Assembly: GCF_029227915.1 (NCBI RefSeq) | Contig: NC_079879.1 | Location: 21,034,501-21,098,500, forward strand | Direction: 5' to 3' | Origin: Hydractinia symbiolongicarpus | Lineage: Eukaryota > Cnidaria > Hydrozoa > Anthoathecata > Hydractiniidae | Length of the DNA: 64,000 nt | Shown: one piece after another, positions 49,142-59,600 of the stretch | How the letters are laid out: every line of letters begins with the position of its first letter | Numbering within the stretch: the first letter of the stretch is position 1 | Notes under the pieces: generated by a model | Databases searched by the model: none | What the model was told of the DNA's origin: nothing | What the model saw: only the letters and a program-made list of their open reading frames with translations | Program-made: the position numbers and the translations under genes

Positions 49142-52100
49142 ATGACATCGAGTAAGACCAATGTATCCTGCCGAATCTTTGCAATGTCGACTCAAGCAAG
49201 TCTCACTTTGCCAAGAAAACAGAAACCGCGCGAACTAAAAGTGGAATATTCTTCTGTAAGTCAACAATCAAAAATTAGCGAAAGCACAGGAACACAAATC
49301 ATTTACGTCTACTGCTCGCCTCGATTGAAGCATGCATTGACGCTCATTGGCCGTATCATATTATTAGCGTATTGTGTCGTGATTCCATTTTTTGTGTTCA
49401 TGTTACATCAGGAAACAACAGACAGTCTGACTAAATTAGATGCGTTAGAACAACAGCTTGCAAATCACATTAGTTTGAACAAGCGCATTGAAAAGAAGAA
49501 AATAAAGCGAAAAGTTACGGAGAACGTGACAAGCTCAGGAAAGAATGGAATTCGTGATTTTGCAGAAACGTACAGATTTTTACCAAAAATCGAGGAAAGT
49601 GTAAACAGACAAATAAAGGAGTTTAATATAACGATAACACGCTACGAGAAACAGTAAGTATGCTTGATACCACCGAATATTTTTTTTTTTCAAAAAGAGA
49701 TTATTTTAAAGAAACTAGAAGCTTTTTACATAAAGGATTAGATAGAGAAAAATACAGAGACGTCCTTAACCAATTAAATATCAGAGTTGATTTGGTTTTT
49801 TTAAAGTTGGTTAAGTGTTGCAAATTCCAAAATATCCTTGTTCTATTAAGAGATTTATTCTAAAAACTTACCCTATACTTGAATTAAATGTTCTCGAAGC
49901 GCGGACATGGCTGTTTCTCGGTTTTCGGTGATTCAACTTTAGTGTAAGTTTCAAAAGAAGAACCAACTTATAAGTACGTCATAATTCTTCCTTTGTGTCC
50001 CTCCCTTTTCCTGCTCTCTTTCCCAGAGAATGTGACATGTTGTTGCTGTAATGGGAGCTGAGAAAGTCAAGCAGCATCATCCGGCATGCGACTATACGTT
50101 TTTTTCCACACGGAATGTACGTTGTGATTTCCCTGCGTATACTACTTTTATTGACTTCTTTGTTTATGGTTTAGAATGGAGGTGCTGACGTCAGCTGAAA
50201 ATTTGTTAAATAAAATAGAACGTATTCAAAGAAATAATACCATCAACAAATGTCAATGTCTACCGACCCCAAGTAAGTTTAAAAAGAAAAAAAAATCTTC
50301 AGAACATTTTTTGTCATTATGGAAAAATTCTCATATAAATTTTCACGAAAAAACCTTGGCCTTTAAATGTGCCATTAAATGTCCATGCAATCACCAATGC
50401 TCAATAAGCGCCCATGGTGTATTATCAACAAAAATAGTTTCGGGTAAATCTAGAATTAAGTTTAGAATAATAAATATTGAGGTAGCATAGTGATCATTCT
50501 TATTCAGTATGGATATTGCACTATTTGTCAATTATAATAACTAGCCAAAACTGTAAGATCACTTTTCCTACAGCTTAGTTTAAATGATTTTGTTGCAACA
50601 TGTATATTGAATTAGCAGTCGTTATAATTTCAAGGAAAAATATCAGAACTTCATCCTACAAATACCTAAGACTCCTTCAGAATTATAGTCCCTGCTCGAT
50701 TAAGGGTCTAGGGCAAAATTCTTTTTTTACTAAAAATCTAGGGGGTTGGTCTTTTTCAGTTTACTCCGCGGATGTATATTCAACTATACCCGACCGGGTG
50801 TAGGATTTACGGGAATCAGCGCATTTCTCGTTTCCGGCAATTAAAAATGCTTTCACTTATCGAATTGAAAATAATATCTTTTTTTTAAACAATAAGTGTC
50901 ATGCTTTTAATGTTGTTCCCAGTGCCTCTTGTCTCTTTTTGTACAGGAACGGTCTTTCCGCTCATATGTAAAAAGAATTGGCGCTAGGACCCAGGTTGGG
51001 GGATATCGATTTACAGACTTTTTTTGTTTCTAAATTACATTATTTCGAAAAAAGATAAACTTGATCATGTCCATCCATAGATATGAATTATACTTTTTAG
51101 ATATGTGTAACTGCTCGAAAGAAGTTAGAGGACCACGTGGTCTACCTGGAAGACCTGGATTACCTGGAAGAATAGTTTCGGTATGTAATCATTTTAACTG
51201 GTTGCTGTTTTTACTTAAAATAACCCCTTCTTTCCTAGTTTCCTTTTATGTTGCACGTTTTCAGCTACATAAGATGCGTTTCAAGAAAACGTCATGAAAG
51301 ATCACACATCTTTTTAAGACAAGAGCTGAATCAAATTTTTTTGTACTAGATTCCAGGTGAAAGAGGTGCAAAAGGTGATATTGGACCACCAGGAGAAAAA
51401 GGTGAAAATGGTCAAAGGGGAAGGCAAGGAATTCCAGGTAATTTTTGTTGCTGCCTAATAAAAAAGGATTTAAAATAAAAGTTGTATTTTAACTTTATTT
51501 TAGTAATTATTTTATAGGTTTCAACTCTAGTTGTAGGGTGATAAAACATGACAACACATCTACAGTTTACGTCAAGTGGGGAAGTAGGTCATGTAATATT
51601 ACACAAGGAAAGCGGTTGTACACTGGTAAATTTTTTATTCTTCTTGTAATCTGTAGTAATTAGTAGGTGGTCATGATGTGTATATCGTGTTTCCAATAGT
51701 TCTAAGCTGCGGTGGCTGCGGAGAAAACAATCAGCACCGTAAATACGCAAACACGCGCCTTCACTTTACCTTGAAAAGTGGGCGTATAGCCCACTAGTTT
51801 AGGGAGTCTCTTGGTACCATAAGCAATCGTTTAGTCTATTAGTTTAACTTTTGTATTTGTATTCACAATTATATTTAAAAAAGCAGAATATCAGACACTT
51901 CTACATAAATTTGATTCATTGTATATATCGCTAAAACATTGGGAAAAAAATTAAGAAGTTAAAGAAGTGGCTTTATGTGTTATGTGTCGAAACATGTCAA
52001 AACATTTTTCAAAAAATGTCATTGAAAAATGCGTTCTGGTGTCTTTTTTCAAAGTATTTTCAGGGAAAAAAATTGAGTTGCAGATTTCATTGATAATAGC

Positions 52101-52716
52101 GACAGCGAATAAGAAAACGCTGATTATTTTTAAGAAATGCCTTTTATTTTAAACATCGATGTTGCCTAATCAGCTGACACACCAAGATACAAAACTTATG
52201 TTTTATAATAATTGCCAACTCTAATTTTGTTTATTCTAATTTCGAAAATAATTTTTAGGCTATATGAGCGGTTCAAGTGTTGAAGGGGGCGGCTCAAATT
52301 ATTTATGTTTACCTGATCATCCCAAGTACAAAAACAAAAGTCCTGGAACTGTCGATGACTCAGCAGAAATTGATGGTGTAAAATACGGAACAAGTTTTGA
52401 AGCAAATAGAAGCAACAGAGTTGTATATTGCGCAGTTTGCGAAACTCAAACTAAAGTTGTTGTAAAAACATTTCCGGCTATGAATGAATGTCCGACGGGT
52501 TGGGAAATAGAATACGAAGGTTATCTGGTAGCACACAAGAAGCCTAGAACTGAGCATGTATGCGTCGAAAGAAACGCGCAACGACCAAAGAGCGCTGCGT
52601 ATGTAAAGACAGGCACGATCGAAAAAATAAGAGTCAAAAAGTGCGAAATTTTACCTTGTAATGAAGATAAATATAACACTAATAATGACTTGACTTGCGT
52701 CGTATGCTCAAAATAA
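49142..52716 (+). CDS. Type II membrane-anchored short-chain collagen (C4-like)
   Basis: Six exons with matching phases (49142-49653, 50175-50272, 51101-51180, 51350-51437, 51518-51625, 52259-52716) give 447 residues. A hydrophilic cytosolic N-terminus is followed by one membrane span (about 67-88, IILLAYCVVIPFFVF core) and no signal peptide, so the C-terminus should be outside. A stalk with coiled-coil character and NVT/NIT sites follows, then CQC, then about 15 Gly-X-Y triplets (about 213-260) with one break. The last 187 residues carry eight or more Cys with GGGSNYLCLPDHP, CAVC, CPTGWEIEYEGYL and LTCVVCSK motifs, a pattern I know from sponge and cnidarian short-chain collagen C4/spongin-like proteins. 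The likely role is a trimeric cell-surface or matrix adhesion protein. ATG at 49184 is an alternative start. An AATAAA follows at 52846. Confidence 0.85.
50912..50998. mobile_element. Small MITE-like repeat (copy 4) in a collagen-gene intron
   Basis: GTTGTTCCCAGTGCCTCTTG at the left is nearly the same as GTTCCCAGCGTCTATTG in copy 2, and GCGCTAGGACCCAGGTTGGG is the right end. It lies inside the second intron of the collagen gene. Confidence 0.5.
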
Positions 52717-52845
52717 TCGGAAGTAACACTTTCGTAGCAGGATAGAGATGTATTGTGTCAACGAATAAGAAAGAGATTCAGTGAAAACGTTAAGAAACCT
52801 AATTAATTTATTTTAAGCCTTCTTATCAGACGAACCTAATATATC

Positions 52846-52851
52846 AATAAA
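52846..52851 (+). terminator. Polyadenylation signal of the collagen gene
   Basis: AATAAA lies 130 bp after the stop codon. Confidence 0.55.
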
Positions 52852-52984
52852 TAAAAAATTCACTTATTTTCTTTTTTTACAAAGTAGCTATACTAACGAA
52901 ACTTATTACAGAATATCATGGCTTAGCAAAATTGTGGCTGATAATTTAATTGACAAGTATATATATCACCACTAATAATTATAA

Positions 52985-52990
52985 TTTATT
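52985..52990 (-). terminator. Polyadenylation signal of the CAP gene
   Basis: AATAAA on the minus strand lies 45 bp past the CAP stop. It faces the collagen gene's signal in a tail-to-tail arrangement. Confidence 0.55.
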
Positions 52991-53034
52991 CCAAAACGAT
53001 CACCAATCAAATAGCGTTGGGCGCATCATGGTAA

Positions 53035-53621
53035 TTAAGTTTCGATGATGTCTAGCCTTTTGGCTCTGCGTTCCAACTTTGATCGTTTTCTAATAGCATT
53101 TAGATTATCTACAACTCCTCCCCTTTTGAAAAACGTAGTGTACACGTCAACGGTATTATTACCAGTGGGAAGTACATTTTTGCGTAATGCAGCTTCGATG
53201 TTACCGGGAGGTTTATATAAAGCTGTAACGTAAACATAGTCGTTGTTTACATCGTCGATACTTTTCGCAACTCCCATTCCAAGTTCTTTTGTGGATTGCC
53301 ATATCACCTGCGCAAATTGGCCTGTATTTTCGTCTAAATGCGGGTCGTCAAAATGGTAGTTCTCACTCTGACTATACCACATCTTAGTGGCAGCTTCACC
53401 AGCATTTTTAAATTTAGCCCAAACCTTGGCTACGTTTTCACCGTAGCCGTCTTTTTCTAAATCTTTTGAAATCTCCAACGTCTTTTTGTCAGCTAATGCT
53501 TCGGCTAACTTTTGTGCTTTTGCAGCTAAATCATCTGACCATATTAATGATTCATCGTGATGTTTCCCTCGGTACATGTTATGCGCTTTTAATCCACCAG
53601 CAGCGAAGTCTTCAATTGTTC
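53035..53621 (-). CDS. CAP gene exon 4 (CAP domain)
   Basis: The exon begins after the acceptor TACGTAG (minus strand) with two bases that complete a Gly codon and continues TIEDFAAGGLKAHNMYRGKHH. The Met often taken as a start (53577) lies inside the first helix of the CAP fold and cannot be the true start. Confidence 0.85.
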
Positions 53622-56600
53622 CTACGTAAAATCAAGGAAAAATATTGAACTGTTATAAAAAGGTGGTGCATTTTTCTAAAAAAAAGAAAAAGTTGTCTTT
53701 CCTGATAGCTTTTTTTTTGAGAACGTCAAAATCCAGTTTCGTAAGAAAGTTTAAACGCGAATGAATGTCTCAGAGCAAACCCCGCATTAAAATTGACCAA
53801 TAAACACAAGGCCACATGGTCACATCTTACCATCTTAAAAGTCGGGGAAATTATTTATAGACATAGGCACAAGCTTTCAGTTGGAGGGGCTTAAGTAAAC
53901 GCTAAATCTTTAGGGACAATGTGAAATTCCCCGTTCCCTCTATACGGCTAATTCGCAATGCATTATGGTAGTTGTATTCTACAGTTTTCCCTCCCAGAAG
54001 CGAGAGTTTGTAAATAAATAACAGCATTCTTTTTATTGTGGCGATAATAACAAAAAGCCGTTATTGTTTGTGATAATTTTCAAATCTCCTCAAGAAAATC
54101 ATTATCTCCCTTATCCAAAACCCGTGTTATTGATGTAAACATTTAAATATTGTTAGTTAGTGAGGTTTTAGGAGTGAAAGAAGTCGAAATGGAAGTAATA
54201 AATAAGGATACAGATTTAGATATAATTTTAAGCTCTACAGATCTTGGGCCTAGCTTTTCTCAAAGCTCTTGTGTGGTACCAAGACCTGTTTTTAAAGAAT
54301 TAACAAATGCCGAGAGGGACGAAGAAGTGGAGGAAAGAACACACGAAGATATAAGTCAATGGTCAACTGATCTTGCAGCTATGCCTTCGATCACCCAGGA
54401 GAAAATTCACCAATATTTAGTTCTTGGAAATAGCTGTGATAGCAAGCCGAAGGGTGCTACAAAGCATAAAATTCTTGGATACCAACTATTCAAGGAGAGC
54501 TACGTGAAGAAAGTGAGAGTTAAAAGTAATGTTATGGCTGAAAAATTAACTTTTCTTGTGAAATGTTTTGTAGCTGCTTCCATGAAAAGAGAAAAATATT
54601 CTGTTTATGTCCACCTGTGTCAAAGAAGTGGTGATATTTTGTATGCGAAATGTTTATGTAAAGCTGGAGCAGGAGGATGCTGTAAGCATGTCGCAGCAGT
54701 TCTATTTCAATTGGTTGAATACAAACAGTTGGACTTAAAAATTGTCCCTGATGACAAGACATGCACAGATTTGTTACAAAAATGGCATGTACCTGGAGAA
54801 AGTGCAAATTCTGCACCAATAAAATTTTCTGCAATGGCATTCGAGAAAGCAGACCTTACGAAAGACACAAATGAAAGTCGCAAAAGACCGTTGGTCACAG
54901 GAAATAGAAAATTTTGTTCTACACCACTGTTTGCACATGAGCCCTCAACCGAAAAAGTCAAAAAATTAGCGACAGACTTATTTGAAATAGGGCAAGGAAC
55001 TTCAATGGCATATTTATTACAAGGAAATGACTATAAACCATCATCATTTTATGACACATCTATAAAAGAATTTAATTTTGAACAGACAAACAGTGAAACA
55101 GTTGAATTACGTCCGACAGTTAATTTATTTTTGCAGGCTCTTGACTTTGAACCAGAAATAGCAGAGTTATCAGATGAGCAAAAGTCATTTGTAAACAATT
55201 TCATTCATGTCAATGCCGAACAAGTTCGAGACATAGAAAAATCCACATGTACTTAGTATAAATGTGATATGTGGTACACAGAAAGAAAGAAACGCATAAC
55301 ATCATCCAATTTTGGATCTATTATAAATAGAAGAAAAAATATACATCCAAAAAGCATATTACAAAAATGTCTAAATAAAAATAAAAACTTTACATCAGAG
55401 GCCTGCAAATGGGGCTTAGAAAATGAAGTTAATGCTCTAAACTGGTATCAAACCGAGAAAAATATTGAAGTCGAAAAATGTGGTTTCGTTATTAATCCAA
55501 AATGGCCGTGGTTATGTCAAGGTGTGATGGCAGTAACACAAGTCAATGAAATTGATTTTATTGTTTATACAAAAGTTGACCGACATGTGGAAACAATAGT
55601 TTTTCAAAAGGAAAAATGGAACAGAATTACTTTGCCTGAGCTAACACACTTTTATTTCACTTTCATGCACAGCAACATTACAGAACAACAGTGTGAGTAA
55701 ATAAAATTGTTTCCTCACAATATTGTTTTGTCTTTATATTTCATGATCTAGTATATATATATATATAGTGTACGAAAGTTTATAATTTTTAGTCATTCGT
55801 ATTTACATCTGGTACCAACTGTGGTAAAAAATTAACTAAATAACAACAAATAACCCATATCTTATTGAGTTCAGCAGCCATTGATAGTTTGAAAACTGTT
55901 TGTAAAATTCGGTAATTTTTTATACGTTCGATTGCTCGTTCGACATGTACACGTACAGATGCTATTCTTCTAGTTTCGTTTTCCTCTAATAAACTTAGCT
56001 GAGGTTTTCCATCTAAAAATGGTGGAATATTTAATGTTACTCCATCAGGTAAATCTTCCTCGAGCTCAAATCCTCTATCAGCCATCACAGAATCCCCAGG
56101 CTCTAGCAAATCGTATATACCACTATCTTTTGTTATTCGTTTATCCGAAAAGCGTCCACCATACAAATCAGAGACAAATGTCACTGATCCATCAGGAGCT
56201 ATTCCGACTAATCCTTTTGCTGTATTATGGTGTTTGTAATTTGAAAAGGTACTGGACTGTGTGCGATATGACGTAGGCATTTCCACAAATACTTCTGTAC
56301 AATCTAATATGACACGGGTATTTGGGTAACTTTTTTGAAAACATTTCGGCATTCTATTTTGTACTGTTTCTTTTGAAGCCCATATTGGAAGCATACGGAA
56401 TTGTGAATGTAAAAAATCTGTCCATGTAATCAATATTCTGCTTATGTGACTTGTCGACATATTAAATCGAACAGCCATATCTTCTAACAAAAGTCCACAT
56501 CGAATTCGAACCAGTATCATAAAGAATTCTTCTTCTGCGCTCAATGATCGTGATCGGCCTCGTTTTGTAGAGTTTATATTTTTTGTATTTTCAGTGTTAG

Positions 56601-59600
56601 TATTTGAACCCCAATATATTAGTTTATTTGCAGCTGGTTGTAAATATTCTAAAACTGCTTTGAATAATTTATAAGATTCGAATCCGGTATAAAACTTAAA
56701 GTGTGCTTCATTGTGTTTAAACCGGTCAATTGAAAATGCTATGTCACTTATAGTGGCTTGTTGTTTTTCAATAGTTTGATCAAGTTCCTTTTCATGAATT
56801 CTCATACAACTAATTTCGGCTCTCAATTTTTCCAACTCTTGTTTTAACTCTTCCTCCACAGATAATTCTGCAGCAATGTCATTTGTCGTAGCCCTCACAG
56901 GAGAAAATAGTTGCAATTTACAGTTTGTACTGTTGAGAGTTTTTCTTGGTTTGCTAGCTGTTGGTTTGATAGTTTTTGGGACTATTGTGGGAACATTGTT
57001 CATATATGTCTTCTTTCCACCAGTGAAATGAACAGAGCAAACTCTATGCGATGTAGAAGGTACAAAATCCTTTCTACTGATCATAAAAAGCCATTTCTTT
57101 CGAAGCTCTGAGTCTTTAGGAATGACATAAAAAGATAAGTCTGGATTCTTCTTTGAGTTGTTTTGACAGAGAGGTACACAGCAAGTTATCCCTCCTCCTT
57201 TACTTTTAGCTTGCAATAAAAAGCTTGAACTTGATGAAAAGTTTGAGCCAATGCTTGCAGGAGAGCCCAAGTTTTGAAAAAAACTGTTGTCTTGATTAGA
57301 ATTTTGTATATCGCTTTGGTTTTGAGTAGAATTAAGGATGAAGTGTACTTGTTCGGCCATTTTTGTTACTACGAATGGTTTGTTTACGTTTTCGCGGAAT
57401 ACAACTACCATAATGCATTGCGAATTAGCCGTATAGAGGGAACGGGGAATTGCACCGAAAAGGAGGAGAATATACCAATTAATTACGTTTGATACAACTA
57501 TGATTAATCTAAAGTGGACCTTTTTCGTGTTTGGTGTTTTTTGAGAGCCGTGTCAAAGCCTGCAATATGAATATCTATTTAGCGGTCAAATTAATGAAAC
57601 ATTTTCTCCGTCCGACATGAAAATTTACGGGGAATTTATTTTGAGTTTTTAGGCAATCTTTTGTATTTTTGGACTCTGCAATTTGATATTTAAAAACCTG
57701 TTCAGAAAATTATTGAAATAAATGCTTAATTTCAAAAATCATACCTAGAATATAGCCGCAAGCAATAATTTATATTAGATCCGCGCACCATGAATTTTCA
57801 AGGCTCACTTTCAATGTTCAGAAGGCACTAAAAATTTTGAAACCTTAACCTGTGATAATTCTTGCAGGCGTCAGCATGGACTTTTTTCTCGATTTTTTTT
57901 AACTGTCGTGCGTCGTCGCATTAATTATTCCACATATATCGCAGGAACTGCGACTAGCGCATTCTCAACGTTCCGAAGATCCACCTACATGTTCTTAAGT
58001 AGAACTCTCGCAGGCATTTGCATGCATTCGTTAGGCAGTTCTGTTTTGCCATTTCGAGAATTGACTAAAAAGTTAAATTTTCTAAAAAATTACGATCAAA
58101 TCTGTTAATATTTTCTTACGAGTAGAACTAGTTTAAAATGGAATATTAAATTTCCTCTCGCGACCGTTCAACATGAAATAGTTTTTAATGAAAAAGAAAA
58201 TTTCGAGTCCTGAATCAGGAAAATAGTGCAAGAAGAGACATAACTTAGAAAGAATGCATTTGTTTTTAAATAAGGACGTAAATTACCGAAATGGCTGTTT
58301 AAAACAAAATAATTTCAGACTTATTTCAGTGAGAAGATTTTTCTTGCTTAAATAGATCTTCTCACTAAAAACTGTCAGCATTTATCTGATATTTTTAACT
58401 AAAATAATCCTATGGAAGTCTGGTGGAATAAAAAGTTTTTTACCTGGATCTTCATCTTCTTTAGGAGTGTCACTCTTCGTCTCAGGTGATTTATTAAGCA
58501 AGGCTGCTAGCGACACTTTGTTATCGCTTTTTTTTAGTAAGTCCTTTAAAACATCCAAACTGAGCGCAACTGTTTTTTGTCCTTCACTTCCTCCTGTAGT
58601 ATCTCGTGTCACAGCTTCACCAATTTCCTCTTTACTTTTCGTTAGCGGCGTTAAGGAACCATCATCGGAAACAATAAATTTCTGTTGTGATTCTGGAGTG
58701 GCGGTATCGCTTGTTTCTGGCTTTGATTCTTCCCCGCTTTCTAAATGGTTTCCATTTACAGATAAAACTTTACCTGTGTCTAAAACAACACTTTTCACGT
58801 GCTTCATAATGTCACTTTTTGGGCTACCCGTTTCGTCATCCGGAAAAACAACTTCATCTTTGGCTACGCCACGGACTTCTTTACTAGCACCTGTTGCAGG
58901 AATATGGCCGTCTAAATTTTTTAGATATTTCTGTAGTTTAGATAACTTTTCTTCGTCGTTGTCCTTTTTTTCTATAGTAGCTTTAGATTTAGTTTCTTGC
59001 TCCTTTGCAGGTTTCTCATCTGGAAGCGTTCTTCTAGCAGCGTTGACATCTCTACTCTCACTCGTCTTTTCTGCAGTTTGAGAGGGTGGTTCTTCTGTGT
59101 GTGATTTTTTGAAAGCAGTGTCGGGTAGTTTTCCTAGGGGAATAATTTTTCCATGAACCATTGCAAAAATTGGCGCGAAATCTTTCGTGGTTTCTTTTAA
59201 AGCTTTCTTGACTTCATCTGTGGTTGGAATTATTTCTTCTTTCTTCGTTGCAACATTTTCCTCGTCTTTTGATTGGTTATTGGGATCTGTTAATGTAACG
59301 GAACTTAATCCTGATTGGACATTTTTATGACCAGATAGCAATTCGGCATCGTTTAATAAATTAGCCAAGTTGGCAAGAAAACCTAAAATATGAAGTTGCC
59401 ATTGTTAGAAGAACTATTAAAAATTGTCCTCCTAGGGTTTACAAAATGCTTGACGCATGTACATCATGGACAATGACTAAATGACAGAATTCAGATCCAA
59501 TTTTCTAAAAAAATACGTTTGGTAAAGTATCACCTATCTTAGATGATCAAAATAAAAACAAGGATCAATGTACCTCGCTTATTTTTATGTTCTGATAAAT

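Larger units (their letters stand above)
53925..57451. mobile_element. ISL2EU-like (Harbinger-related) DNA transposon, 3.5 kb
   Basis: The ends are 55-bp terminal inverted repeats (53925-53979 and 57397-57451) identical at every base, starting AATTCCCCGTTCCCTCTATA. Inside are two convergent genes: a THAP + HTH + DDE_4 transposase (minus) and a SWIM-finger/YqaJ protein (plus). This pairing of a transposase with a YqaJ-type nuclease is known for ISL2EU elements. Identical ends suggest a young insertion. The target-site duplication could not be fixed because similar bases (GTG) also flank the 55-bp core on both sides. It lies in the last intron of the CAP gene. Confidence 0.85.

Noticed and set aside
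58382-58443. C-terminal extension of the linker exon reading on to a stop
   Set aside because: A splice donor at 58443-58442 precedes it and its phase fits the CAP exon exactly.
58467-59081. 204-codon plus-strand frame opposite the CAP linker exon
   Set aside because: It is the Ser/Leu-rich antisense shadow of the Lys/Glu/Ser-rich exon 3.
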